Assembly (NCBI GenBank): GCA_040879025.1
Contig: JBBDLF010000028.1
Location: 29,179-93,178, forward strand
DNA: 64,000 nucleotides
Direction of reading: 5' to 3'
From: JBBDLF01 sp040879025
Lineage (GTDB): Bacteria; Pseudomonadota; Gammaproteobacteria; Pseudomonadales; Pseudohongiellaceae
Shown here: one piece after another, positions 53,728 to 62,937 of the stretch
Numbering within the stretch: position 1 is the first letter of the stretch
Layout: every line of letters begins with the position of its first letter
Made by a program: the position numbers and the translations under genes
Notes under the pieces: generated by a model
Databases searched by the model: none
What the model saw: the letters and a program-made list of their open reading frames with translations, nothing else
Told to the model about the DNA's origin: nothing

Positions 53728-53739
53728 TCGGAGGTGGAT

Positions 53740-54732
53740 TTGCAGGGTTTCAAAGCGTTGCTTGTAGAAGAAGAACAAGGACAACACCGGGCTTCAGTTG
53801 TTGAGCGCGGAGTGGATGAGTTGCCCGCGGGAGACCTGTTGATAGATGTTCGGTACTCATCGGTCAATTACAAGGATGCGCTGTCGGCCCGGGGCAACAA
53901 GGGTGTCACGCGAAACTACCCGCACACACCGGGTATCGATGCCGCGGGCATAATCATTGAAAGTGATGACGCAGGGTTCAATGCCGGAGACGAGGTTATT
54001 GTCATTGGCTATGATCTGGGAATGAACACCGCCGGCGGGTTTGGTCAGCGCATTCGTGTTCCCGCCGGCTGGGCCGTCCCGCTGCCTGAGGGACTGACCC
54101 TGCGGGAAAGCATGGTGTTGGGCACCGCCGGTTTCACCGCAGCGCTGTGCATTGAAAAGCTGTTGCATAACCATGTGGCTCCGGACCGGGGCGATGTGCT
54201 GGTAACCGGCGCGACAGGGGGCGTTGGTGTGGTCGCTGTGGCGCTGCTTGCCAGGTTGGGGTTCAGGGTGGTGGCTTCCACGGGTAAACAGGAGCAGGAA
54301 GGCTTTCTCAGGGAAGCGGGGGCCGCCGAAATCGTCACGCGCGAGTCGCTGCTTGATGATTCGCAACGCCCGCTCCTGAAAGAACGGTGGGCCGCAGCGG
54401 TGGATGTGGTAGGCGGCGAGACGCTTGCGGGGGTGCTGAAGGCCATCAATTATGGCGGCAGCGTCGCATGCTGCGGTCTGGTGGGCTCCCCGGCGCTGAA
54501 TACGGCGGTATTTCCCTTTATTTTGCGTGACGTCAATCTGCTTGGCGTGGACTCGGTTAATCAGCCACTGCCCAGAAAAACCGAGCTATGGACCAAATTG
54601 GCAACGCAGTGGAAGCTCGATAATCTGGAGTCCCTGTCCACAGAGATCGGCCTCGGTGAACTTGTCGACACGCTGGAGAATATTTTTCAGGGCATAACCG
54701 TGGGGCGGGCTGTGCTGAATCTTCAGCGCTGA
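53740..54732 (+). CDS. acuI: AcuI/YhdH-type acrylyl-CoA reductase (NADPH)
   Basis: A medium-chain dehydrogenase/reductase of the YhdH/AcuI group, which reduces acryloyl-CoA to propionyl-CoA and matters in DMSP and 3-hydroxypropionate metabolism. It has the SSVNYKDALSARG block, the NADPH motif GATGGVGVVAVALL and GTAGFTAALCI. I start at the TTG at 53740 because GGAGG lies 5 bases before it; a GTG 6 bases upstream overlaps that ribosome site. The length of 330 residues is normal. No DMSP lyase gene is nearby, so the role is by family only. Confidence 0.88.
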   Translation: MQGFKALLVEEEQGQHRASVVERGVDELPAGDLLIDVRYSSVNYKDALSARGNKGVTRNYPHTPGIDAAGIIIESDDAGFNAGDEVIVIGYDLGMNTAGGFGQRIRVPAGWAVPLPEGLTLRESMVLGTAGFTAALCIEKLLHNHVAPDRGDVLVTGATGGVGVVAVALLARLGFRVVASTGKQEQEGFLREAGAAEIVTRESLLDDSQRPLLKERWAAAVDVVGGETLAGVLKAINYGGSVACCGLVGSPALNTAVFPFILRDVNLLGVDSVNQPLPRKTELWTKLATQWKLDNLESLSTEIGLGELVDTLENIFQGITVGRAVLNLQR

Positions 54733-54808
54733 TCTGTCTTCTGTTCGGACCTGGCTATCTTCCTTCAACTCATCCGCCAAGGTGTCTCACTGCGCTGTCA
54801 AAGACGTC

Positions 54809-55321
54809 TCAGCGACGCCGGTAGAGCGGAAGCGGTTGATCGATACTGGCCTGATAACCCGTATGAAAGTCATTGAAGGCGTCGAGGCAGGCGTCGGGGT
54901 CCTGATCATGACGCAGACTGAACGCAGTGAAGCCGCAGCGTGACATATAGAAAAGCTGGTCACGCAGCACGTCACCGATAGCCCGGATCTCACCTTGATA
55001 ACCCCGCTGCCGCAGTTCCCGGGCATTGGTATATGAACGTCCATCGGAAAAAAGCGGGAAGTTCAGCGCGATAAGCGGGAGCTGCATGATTTCTTCACTG
55101 GTGTCGGCAGCAATATCGCCAACGAACTGATCACTGTCCAGCCATATGCCGACACGTCCGGCATGATTGTCCAGTTCTTCACGATAATTTTTCCACATCT
55201 TCAGCGGCACAATCAAATTGATGCCCGGCGGTAAAGCGGCCAGTATGGAACTGTCACGGGCTTCCTTGATCAAGGTCCAGTTGTCGTTTACCAGTGCTTT
55301 ATCCCTGATCAGTTTGGGCAT
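54809..55321 (-). CDS. DUF934 family protein, sulfite reductase partner
   Basis: A 170-residue protein of the DUF934 family, found beside siroheme sulfite reductase genes and thought to assist them (electron transfer or assembly). Recognisable parts are FPLFSDGRSYTNARELRQRGYQG and GDVLRDQLFYMSRCGFTAF. The ATG at 55321 (MPKLIRDK) overlaps the cysI stop by 23 bases, so translation is likely coupled. Role inferred from context. Confidence 0.85.
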   Translation of the reverse strand: MPKLIRDKALVNDNWTLIKEARDSSILAALPPGINLIVPLKMWKNYREELDNHAGRVGIWLDSDQFVGDIAADTSEEIMQLPLIALNFPLFSDGRSYTNARELRQRGYQGEIRAIGDVLRDQLFYMSRCGFTAFSLRHDQDPDACLDAFNDFHTGYQASIDQPLPLYRRR

Positions 55322-56963
55322 AAACCTTTTCCTTGAAAGGGGCGATTCCCACCCGGTCGTAGGTGTCGATGAAAGACTCGCCATCCTGACGGTTCTGTTT
55401 GTACACGGAGACGATTCTCTCTATGACTTCGGGCACTTCCTCCTGGGCAAACGAAGGACCGATAATTTTGCCCAGCGCGGTGCGGTTGGAAGCCGAGCCG
55501 CCGAGCGAAATCTGGTAAAACTCTTCACCTTTCTTGTCCACACCCAGTATGCCGATATTGCCGACATGGTGGTGGCCGCAGGCATTCATGCAGCCGGAGA
55601 TGTTGATATCCAGATCGCCGATATCACGCAACTCGTCAGGATCGCTGAAGTGGCGTTGAATGGATTCGGCCACCGGGATCGATTTGGCGTTGGCCAGGGC
55701 GCAGAAGTCACCGCCGGGGCAGCAGATCATGTCGGTCAGCAGGCCCCGGTTGGCGGCCTCCAGCGTCTGGGTCTTAAGGCTGGTCCATAGATCATACAAT
55801 GCCGACTGCTCCACATCGGCCAGCACCAGGTTTTGTTCGTGCGTGATGCGCAGCTCACCGAAACTGTAACGGTCCGCGAGATCGGCGATAAATTCCATTT
55901 GTTTATCGGTAACATCGCCGGGCGCCACACCGGTTTCCTTGAGGCTGATCGTGGCGATGGCATAGCCCGGTTTCTGGTGCGGGCTGACATTGCGGTCTAC
56001 CCAGCTTGCAAACAACAGGTCGCTTTGCAACAGCTTCCGCAGGATGTCATCCTGCGCCGGCAATTGCCTGTAATCCGGCTCGGTAAAGAACGACTTGCAA
56101 CGCTGAATTTCTTCTTCAGTCAGCAGGATCGCACTGTCCTTGATCTGCTCCCATTCCTTGCGTACTTTCTCACGGAAGTTTTCAATGCCGGTTTCCCGTA
56201 CCAGAATCTTGATGCGGGCCTTGAACTTGTTGTCACGGCGACCTTCACGGTTATAGACGCGCATGATAGCTTCCAGCCAGGTCAGCAGGTGTTCCTTTTC
56301 GGCAAACCCAACCACTTCCTCGCCGATGACCGGTGTACGCCCGAGGCCTCCGCCGGCCAGTATTCTGAAGCCGATTTCGCCCTTGTCGTCGCGCAGTATA
56401 TGAACGCCTATATCATGCACCTGGACAGCGGCCTGATCGACGACCGTGCCGCATACCGCGATTTTGAACTTGCGCGGGAGGTAAGCGAACTCGGGATGGA
56501 AGGTGGACCACTGCCGGATGATTTCGCACCACGGACGGCTGTCTTCGATTTCATCGACAGCAGAGCCGGCGAACTGGTCGGTGGTGGTATTGCGTATGCA
56601 ATTGCCGCTGGTCTGGATTGCGTGCATTTCCACATCCGCCAAGTGTTGCAAAATGTCGGGCACGTCTTCCAGCCGCGGCCAGTTGAACTGGATATTCTGG
56701 CGGGTGGTGAAGTGTCCGTAGCCCTTGTCGTATTCGCGGGCGATAAACGCCAGTTGGCGCAATTGCCGCGAGGACAGTAGCCCGTAGGGTACGGCAATGC
56801 GCAACATGGGCGCCAGGCGCTGGATGTACAGGCCATTTTGCAGGCGCAGCGGCAGAAACTCGGGATCGGTGAGTTTACCCGCCAGATAGCGATCGGTCTG
56901 GTCCCTGAACTGGGCTACCCGGTCCGCAAGCATTTGATGGTCGTACGCGTCGTACTGATACAT
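55299..56963 (-). CDS. cysI: Siroheme-4Fe-4S sulfite (or nitrite) reductase, CysI-type
   Basis: This enzyme reduces sulfite to sulfide in assimilation. The duplicated ferredoxin-like halves are visible: TTRQNIQFNW and QTSGNCIRNTT in the N-terminal half, and the cluster/siroheme cysteines in CCPGGDFC and CMNACGHHH in the C-terminal half. The length of 554 residues matches the Pseudomonas-type hemoprotein. DUF934 follows and overlaps it. Nitrite reductases look similar, but the DUF934 partner favours sulfite. Confidence 0.9.
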   Translation of the reverse strand: MYQYDAYDHQMLADRVAQFRDQTDRYLAGKLTDPEFLPLRLQNGLYIQRLAPMLRIAVPYGLLSSRQLRQLAFIAREYDKGYGHFTTRQNIQFNWPRLEDVPDILQHLADVEMHAIQTSGNCIRNTTTDQFAGSAVDEIEDSRPWCEIIRQWSTFHPEFAYLPRKFKIAVCGTVVDQAAVQVHDIGVHILRDDKGEIGFRILAGGGLGRTPVIGEEVVGFAEKEHLLTWLEAIMRVYNREGRRDNKFKARIKILVRETGIENFREKVRKEWEQIKDSAILLTEEEIQRCKSFFTEPDYRQLPAQDDILRKLLQSDLLFASWVDRNVSPHQKPGYAIATISLKETGVAPGDVTDKQMEFIADLADRYSFGELRITHEQNLVLADVEQSALYDLWTSLKTQTLEAANRGLLTDMICCPGGDFCALANAKSIPVAESIQRHFSDPDELRDIGDLDINISGCMNACGHHHVGNIGILGVDKKGEEFYQISLGGSASNRTALGKIIGPSFAQEEVPEVIERIVSVYKQNRQDGESFIDTYDRVGIAPFKEKVYAQTDQG

Positions 56964-57050
56964 AAAAATTTCCGTTTGTGTCTGGCCGCCCGGGTTCCGC
57001 CGGGGAGCCCATTTTAGGCAAATGTGCAGTCATTGTCAGTAGTCCGGCCC

Positions 57051-60000
57051 TCAATTGAGGTTGGGCGCCAGATCCCCGGCCACCTGTTCGGAGTCCTGTT
57101 GTTTCCGTTCGGCAAGGTTGACCACCTGATCCCGGCCAATTTTGCCCACCGCGAAGTATTTGGCCTGCGGATGGGAAAAATAGTAGCCGTTGACGCTCGC
57201 GGCCGGCGTCATGGCGTAGCTCTCAGTGAGCGAGATACCGGTGTTTTTTTCCGCCTGCAGCAATTCAAACAGGCTCACCTTCTGGGTGTGGTCGGGACAG
57301 GCCGGATATCCCGGCGCAGGCCTGATACCGCGATACTTCTCCTTAATAAGATCGTTTTTGGGCAGCGATTCATTCACCGCGTAACCCCAGAATTCGCGTC
57401 GTACGCGTTCGTGCAGGTGTTCGGCGAAGGCTTCGGCCAGACGGTCAGCCAGTGATTTGGCCAGCAAGGCGCTGTAATCATTGTTTTCCGCCACGAACCC
57501 GGCCGCGAGCGCTTCCGTCCCAAGGCCGGCTGTCACGGCGAAAGCACCGATATAGTCTTCACGGCCGCTGCCCGCCGGCGCGATAAAGTCGGACAGGCAC
57601 AGGTTGGGCAGATCGTCCGCCTTCGGGGATTGCTGCCTGAGGAAATGCCACGTGGCGAGCCTGTCCTTGCGGGTCTCATCAGCAAAAATCTCGACATCGT
57701 TGTGCGTCATGGCCTGTGCCGGCCAGAATCCGATCACCGCGTTTGCCCGTAACAGTTTTTCATCCACGATACGCTTCAGCATCTCCTGCGCGTCCTGGAA
57801 CAGATCTCTCGCGGCGGCACCGACTTTTTCATCCTGGAGTATGTCGGGGTATTTGCCGGCCAGACTCCAGGTGATGAAAAAGGGTGTCCAGTCGATGTAG
57901 GGAATCAGCGACGCGATCGGATAATCTTCCAGGGTTCGCGTGCCGGTGAACGACGGTCGTGGCGGCGTGTATTGACGCCAGTCAAAACGCAGCCGGTTAG
58001 CGTTGGCCGCCTCCAGCGTCATCAACTGTTTCTTGCTGCTGCGTTTGCCCGAGCGGACGCGAATAACCGCATAATCTTCGCGCACCTTGTCCGCGAAGTC
58101 CGGTTTGCTGGCTGCGTTAAGCAGTGAACTCACCACCGAGACGCTGCGGGAGGCATCGGGCACGTAGACCGTGCAGTCGTTCTGATAATGCTGCTCGATT
58201 TTCACCGCCGTATGCGCCTTCGACGTCGTGGCGCCACCGATCAGTAACGGCACTTTGAAACCCAGCCGCTGCATTTCTTTCGCGACATGCACCATTTCAT
58301 CGAGCGAAGGGGTGATGAGTCCACTCAGCCCGATGATGTCGACTTTTTCATCTCGCGCGGTCTGCAGGATTTTGTCGCAGGAGACCATGACACCCAGATC
58401 AATCACATCGTAATTGTTGCAGCCGAGCACCACACCCACGATATTCTTGCCGATATCGTGTACGTCGCCCTTTACCGTGGCGAGCAGTATGCGGCCCTTG
58501 CTGTGCAACTCACCCTCCTGCTTCTCCGCCTCGATGTAGGGCAACAGGTAAGCGACCGCCTGTTTCATTACCCGGGCGCTCTTGACCACCTGCGGCAGGA
58601 ACATTTTGCCGCTGCCGAACAGGTCGCCGACGATGTTCATGCCGTCCATCAGCGGGCCTTCGATTACCTCGATGGGCCGGTTCGCCTCTTGCCGGGCTTC
58701 CTCTGTGTCTTCCACGATGAAACGGGTAATGCCTTTTACCAGCGCGTGAGCCAGTCGTTCCCGGACATTGCCTTGACGCCAGGTGAGGTCCTCCAGGTTT
58801 TCCTTTTTCGCACCCGAACCGAAATCTCCGGCTACTTCCATCAATCGCTCGGTGGCATCGGCGCGCCGATTCAATACCACGTCTTCCACGCGTTCCTTCA
58901 GCACTGCCGGTATGTCGTCATACACGGTGAGCTGTCCGGCATTGACGATACCCATGGTGAGGCCGGCGCGGGTGGCGTGATACAGAAATACCGAATTGAT
59001 TGCCTCGCGCACCGTGTCATTGCCGCGGAAGGAAAAGGAAACGTTGCTGACGCCACCGGAGATGAGGGCGCCAGGTAGATTTTCTTTTATGTACCGGCAG
59101 CAGTCGATGAAGTCGACAGCGTAATTATTGTGTTCCTCGATGCCTGTGCCAATAGCGAAAATATTGGGGTCAAAAATGATATCTCCCGGCGGAAAAGCAA
59201 CCGTTTGTACCAGAATATCGTAGCTGCGCTTGCAGATGCTGTTTTTTCGCTCCAGCGTGTCGGCCTGACCTTTTTCATCGAATGCCATGACGATGACAGC
59301 GGCTCCGTATTTGAGGCACAATTTTGCCTTGGCGATGAAATCTTCCTCGCCTTCCTTCATGCTGATGGAGTTGACCACGCCCTTGCCCTGAATCAATTTC
59401 AAACCCGCTTCGATGATGTCCCACTTCGATGAGTCGATCATGATGGGCACTTTGCAGATATCCGGCTCCGAAGCTACCAAGCGCAAAAAACGCTCCATGG
59501 CAGCCCGGGAATCAAGCATGCCTTCATCCATGTTGATATCGATTATCTGGGCGCCGTTTTCCACTTGTTCCAGCGCCACTTCGAGCGCGGTATCGTAATC
59601 TTCCTCCTGAATCAGACGCTTGAAACGGGCTGAGCCGGTGACATTGGTGCGCTCGCCCACATTAACGAACAGCGAGTCGGGACCAATATTCATCGCTTCG
59701 AGACCGCTGAGTCGGCATTTGCGCGGAACGGAAGGGAGTGCCCTTGGCGTCACGCCGGCCACAGCCTGGCTGATCGCCTTGATGTGTTCCGGCGTGGTGC
59801 CGCAGCAGCCTCCGACAAGGTTAAGGAATCCAGACTCCGCGAACTCGCGGATAATGGCCGCCATCTCCTCGGGTGTCTGGTCGTATTCACCAAATTCGTT
59901 GGGTAGACCCGCGTTCGGGTGCGTTGAGACAAAGATCGGACTCAACGTGGAAAGCTCTTCCACGTGCGGGCGCAATTGCTCGGCGCCCAGCGCGCAATTG

Positions 60001-60746
60001 AAACCGATGGACAGGGCCCGCGCATGCGACAGGGAATTGCAGAAGGCTTCCACGGTCTGTCCGGAGAGTGTGCGGCCACTGGCGTCGGTGATGGTGCCGG
60101 AAATCATGATTGGCAGCCGGCATTGTTTTTCGGCGAAGCAGTCGCTGATGGCCACCACGGCCGCCTTGGCGTTGAGGGTATCAAACACTGTTTCAATCAG
60201 GATAATGTGGGCGCCGCCGTCGATCAGACCCGAGACGGCCAGTTTGTAATCCGCCACCAGTTCGTCAAACCGGACATTGCGAAACCCGGGATCGTTAACA
60301 TCAGGTGACAGGGAGGCTGTGCGACTGGTGGGACCCAGCACGCCCGCGACGTAGCGAGGCTGGTCCGGTGTTTCCGCGGTGACTTCCCCGCAGGCGGCGC
60401 GGGCCAGCCTGGCGCCTGCCACGTTGAGTTCGTAAACCAGATCCTGCAGGCCGTAGTCCGATTGGGAAACCGCTGTCGAGTTGAAGGTGTTGGTTTCAAT
60501 CAGGTCCGCTCCCGCACGCAAGTACTCCAAGTGAAAGTCCTGGATAATTCGCGGCTGGGTGAGGTTAAGCAGGTCGTTATTGCCGGTCAGGTCCTGTTGG
60601 CTGTCTCGAAAGCGTTCACCGCGAAAATCGGCTTCTGTGAGCTGTCGTGACTGAATCATGGTGCCCATGGCGCCATCCAGAACCAGGATTCGCTGCTTGA
60701 GGGCTGTTTTCAGTGCTTTTTCAATGTCGGTCACGCTATTGTCCAT
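57051..60746 (-). CDS. metH: MetH, cobalamin-dependent methionine synthase
   Basis: It transfers a methyl group from methyltetrahydrofolate to homocysteine through B12. Domains in order are: homocysteine binding with zinc cysteines (GGCCGTTPEH), pterin binding (FVNVGERTNVTGS), B12 cap and binding (DVHDIGKN with cobalt ligand H763, four more than E. coli H759), and the reactivation domain (RPAPGYPACPDH). At 1231 residues all four domains are complete. No cobalamin or SAH riboswitch is recognisable upstream. It is followed by the cysI operon on the same strand after 87 bases. Confidence 0.96.
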   Translation of the reverse strand: MDNSVTDIEKALKTALKQRILVLDGAMGTMIQSRQLTEADFRGERFRDSQQDLTGNNDLLNLTQPRIIQDFHLEYLRAGADLIETNTFNSTAVSQSDYGLQDLVYELNVAGARLARAACGEVTAETPDQPRYVAGVLGPTSRTASLSPDVNDPGFRNVRFDELVADYKLAVSGLIDGGAHIILIETVFDTLNAKAAVVAISDCFAEKQCRLPIMISGTITDASGRTLSGQTVEAFCNSLSHARALSIGFNCALGAEQLRPHVEELSTLSPIFVSTHPNAGLPNEFGEYDQTPEEMAAIIREFAESGFLNLVGGCCGTTPEHIKAISQAVAGVTPRALPSVPRKCRLSGLEAMNIGPDSLFVNVGERTNVTGSARFKRLIQEEDYDTALEVALEQVENGAQIIDINMDEGMLDSRAAMERFLRLVASEPDICKVPIMIDSSKWDIIEAGLKLIQGKGVVNSISMKEGEEDFIAKAKLCLKYGAAVIVMAFDEKGQADTLERKNSICKRSYDILVQTVAFPPGDIIFDPNIFAIGTGIEEHNNYAVDFIDCCRYIKENLPGALISGGVSNVSFSFRGNDTVREAINSVFLYHATRAGLTMGIVNAGQLTVYDDIPAVLKERVEDVVLNRRADATERLMEVAGDFGSGAKKENLEDLTWRQGNVRERLAHALVKGITRFIVEDTEEARQEANRPIEVIEGPLMDGMNIVGDLFGSGKMFLPQVVKSARVMKQAVAYLLPYIEAEKQEGELHSKGRILLATVKGDVHDIGKNIVGVVLGCNNYDVIDLGVMVSCDKILQTARDEKVDIIGLSGLITPSLDEMVHVAKEMQRLGFKVPLLIGGATTSKAHTAVKIEQHYQNDCTVYVPDASRSVSVVSSLLNAASKPDFADKVREDYAVIRVRSGKRSSKKQLMTLEAANANRLRFDWRQYTPPRPSFTGTRTLEDYPIASLIPYIDWTPFFITWSLAGKYPDILQDEKVGAAARDLFQDAQEMLKRIVDEKLLRANAVIGFWPAQAMTHNDVEIFADETRKDRLATWHFLRQQSPKADDLPNLCLSDFIAPAGSGREDYIGAFAVTAGLGTEALAAGFVAENNDYSALLAKSLADRLAEAFAEHLHERVRREFWGYAVNESLPKNDLIKEKYRGIRPAPGYPACPDHTQKVSLFELLQAEKNTGISLTESYAMTPAASVNGYYFSHPQAKYFAVGKIGRDQVVNLAERKQQDSEQVAGDLAPNLN

Positions 60747-60861
60747 TGCTTGAGTCAGGGCTGATGCAAAAAGCCGGCAATTCTATCAGATTGTGTCGTG
60801 AACAGTCCTGTCGGCCTGTTTGCCGGGCAGGTGTCAATATCACGCGGAAGCAGATCCGGGA

Positions 60862-60886
60862 ATAACCTAGTAATTTGCTAAGGTAT
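60862..60886. promoter_or_regulatory. IscR type 1-like operator upstream of nfuA
   Basis: A 25-base imperfect palindrome beginning ATAACCTAG and ending CTAAGGTAT. Read on the minus strand it agrees with the IscR type 1 consensus at about 19 of 25 positions. It abuts the predicted -35 box. Confidence 0.55.
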
Positions 60887-60914
60887 TTAACTTCGCCGCG
60901 GAATGCAGTAAAAT
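60886..60914 (+). promoter_or_regulatory. Predicted sigma-70 promoter of nfuA
   Basis: -35 TTTAAC (60886-60891) and -10 TAAAAT (60909-60914) with a 17-base spacer, 39 bases before the nfuA ATG. Confidence 0.55.
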
Positions 60915-60953
60915 CACTGACTACACATCGAACCAGTCAGTTGTGAGAGGGTT

Positions 60954-61598
60954 ATGAAAGACACTGCTATAAGTGACAATGCTGCCAGCGACAGTGCGAC
61001 CAGTGATAAAAGTGACAAGATGATTACCATTACTGAATCCGCTCAGGAATATTTGGCAGAACTGCTCGGAAAGCAGAACTGCGAAGGCATTGGCGTGCGA
61101 ATCTTCATACTCGATGCCGGCACTCCAAAAGCTGAAACCTGCATTGCGTTTTGTCGGCCGGGAGAAGAAAAGCCTGACGACGAAATGAAGCAGTACAAGG
61201 GTTTCAAGGCTTTTATCGAGGCCAATAGTATACCTTTTCTGGAAGAGGCGGTAGTGGACTTTGCCAAGGATTCAATGGGTGGACAGCTTACCATCAAGGC
61301 ACCCAATTCACGGTTGCCCAGGCTCAGCGAGAACAGTTCGCTGGCTGATCGGGTGAATTACATCCTGTACAACGAGATTAACCCTTCGCTGGCCGCTCAT
61401 GGCGGCAACGTGACATTGGAGGAGATCTACAAGGATAATATTGCTGTACTGAGATTTGGCGGGGGTTGCCAGGGCTGCGGCATGGTGGATGTCACGCTGA
61501 AGCAGGGTGTGGAGAAAGCCTTGCTGGAACAGGTTCCGCAACTGGCTGAAGTGAGGGATGTGACCGATCACAGCAACAAGGAAAACGCCTACTATTAA
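60954..61598 (+). CDS. nfuA: NfuA, Fe-S cluster carrier/scaffold
   Basis: It delivers 4Fe-4S clusters to target enzymes. An A-type-like N-terminal domain (ITITESAQEYLAELL, GVRIFILDAGTP) is followed by the Nfu domain, with the cluster CxxC in GGGCQGCGMVD. The 214 residues include an extra Ser/Asp-rich 22-residue N-terminus; E. coli NfuA has 191. GAGAGG precedes the ATG. The promoter carries an IscR-like site. Confidence 0.93.
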   Translation: MKDTAISDNAASDSATSDKSDKMITITESAQEYLAELLGKQNCEGIGVRIFILDAGTPKAETCIAFCRPGEEKPDDEMKQYKGFKAFIEANSIPFLEEAVVDFAKDSMGGQLTIKAPNSRLPRLSENSSLADRVNYILYNEINPSLAAHGGNVTLEEIYKDNIAVLRFGGGCQGCGMVDVTLKQGVEKALLEQVPQLAEVRDVTDHSNKENAYY

Positions 61599-61664
61599 AA
61601 GCTTGGTTGGCGTGGCTCTGGCGGGCTTCCAGTCTCGCCGCGGTACGTGGCAAGGGATCCCAGA

Positions 61665-62333
61665 CTAGGAATCAACCGCTTCGTAACGTCGCGCCAGGGA
61701 CTGGTAAAGGCGCTCCTGGTAAGCTTCGTCATTGGCATCCAGTTCCTGCATGATTTCCACAAGATGCTGGTTGTCTTCCTTACCCTGCCACAATTTGCGG
61801 TAATGGCCTTTTTTGTACCCGTGGTCCTGGCGGAACAGGTTCAGCACGTTTTTGCCAACATACTGACGAAACAGTTCGTCCCAGTCCATGTGGCAATCGC
61901 GCATGATGGTTTCGAAAAGTCCCATTTCCACACGTCTGACCACAGCGGTGCCGATCAGCAGTTCCAGCCGGGTAATCAGGTCCAGTTCACCCAGGGCATA
62001 GTCTGTGCCATCGAAATGCAGCGTCTTATGGCGGTGATCGACGGTGAGAAAGGCTTGCAGTTGGTGTATGGCGTCTTCCAGGCGACCGTTGTTCTGTAGC
62101 AATATCTCCGACAGCATGAAGTGCCAGATGTCGATTAACTCCATCTGCAGCTGGGGCAGGTCACGGTCCTGTTTTTTCCACCATTTCCAACCGTGATGTT
62201 CGATGGCTTCGCTGCCTTCGACAACCACCGCGCGCAGATAGGGATAGCGTGCCTGCAACCACTCCGGGTCGACCTTGCTGTTCATCAGTGACTGCAGCGA
62301 CAGCATGGTACGGGCCTGAACATCGGTAAGCAT
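61665..62333 (-). CDS. Dimeric all-alpha dUTPase (dUTPase_2 family)
   Basis: This belongs to the MazG-like all-alpha dUTP diphosphatases, distinct from the trimeric Dut. Metal-binding acidic residues are in LQMELIDIWHFMLSE and in RVEMGLFE / DWDELFRQYVGKNVLN; KGHYRKLWQGKEDNQHL is the family C-terminal block. The length of 222 residues is normal. It converges with nfuA. Confidence 0.85.
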   Translation of the reverse strand: MLTDVQARTMLSLQSLMNSKVDPEWLQARYPYLRAVVVEGSEAIEHHGWKWWKKQDRDLPQLQMELIDIWHFMLSEILLQNNGRLEDAIHQLQAFLTVDHRHKTLHFDGTDYALGELDLITRLELLIGTAVVRRVEMGLFETIMRDCHMDWDELFRQYVGKNVLNLFRQDHGYKKGHYRKLWQGKEDNQHLVEIMQELDANDEAYQERLYQSLARRYEAVDS

Positions 62334-62372
62334 AATGACTACAACGGCTGGTTTGTCCGGCTTGATCCGGAC

Positions 62373-62633
62373 TTATCGGGTTTTACCGGACAGGTTGTGA
62401 TCCCGCCGGCTCAGGCTGCTGAGCATCTCCCGCCGGCTTTGCAGCATGTCATTGTAGGACTTTCTTGCGGCAATGCTGTCGGTGTCATTGGCTCTGGAGT
62501 TGTCCAATTCCTTGAGCCAGTTCTCCAGTACCTGGATTTCGCTCAGTAATTGTTCGGTTCCTTCTGTAATCAGCTGCTCATCAATGCCGATTTCCTCGGC
62601 TGAAGAGCCGCCCTGGTTCGCCCCGTCTTTCAT
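62373..62633 (-). CDS. Hypothetical small coiled-coil protein
   Basis: An 86-residue, highly charged protein with heptad-like helices (EQLLSEIQVLENWLKEL and SYNDMLQSRREMLSSL). There is no membrane segment and no known motif. It is 39 bases upstream of the dUTPase on the same strand and is probably co-transcribed with it. Function unknown. The 304 bases between this gene and the next hypothetical gene contain only a short GCCCGG/CCGGGC hairpin. Confidence 0.55.
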   Translation of the reverse strand: MKDGANQGGSSAEEIGIDEQLITEGTEQLLSEIQVLENWLKELDNSRANDTDSIAARKSYNDMLQSRREMLSSLSRRDHNLSGKTR

Positions 62634-62937
62634 GGTCCAGTCTCTTTGTTTGGTTTATGCGCCTTGTGCCGTCTGCGCGGCATTCGTCGCGGCATTCTCC
62701 GGTTTCCGGCCCGTTCCCTGATGTTGGTGAACGAATCTGGCCTGGTTTGCTGACTGTCGGCAGATGTAACTATCGGCAAGGCAGCCTGTATCAATAGTGC
62801 CCGGAGAGGCCACCGGGCAGAATGTCATACCTGAATTTTTCGGTCAAGGTTTTACACCGACCGGTTAGTAGCGTTTTGAGCGCTTTGGGGAGCTTTTGCG
62901 AACTTGATCAGTGATTTATGCGGAGGTGACTGAAGAG

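Noticed and set aside
55833..56780. Plus-strand ORF of 315 residues
   Set aside because: It is antisense to the cysI-type gene, which has all its cofactor motifs; high GC leaves opposite frames open.
58287..59078. Plus-strand ORF of 263 residues
   Set aside because: It is antisense to the B12-binding part of metH and shows no motif of its own.
60747..60953. Possible SAH or cobalamin riboswitch upstream of metH
   Set aside because: I looked for the conserved cores of both and found neither; the region is explained by the divergent nfuA promoter and IscR-like site.
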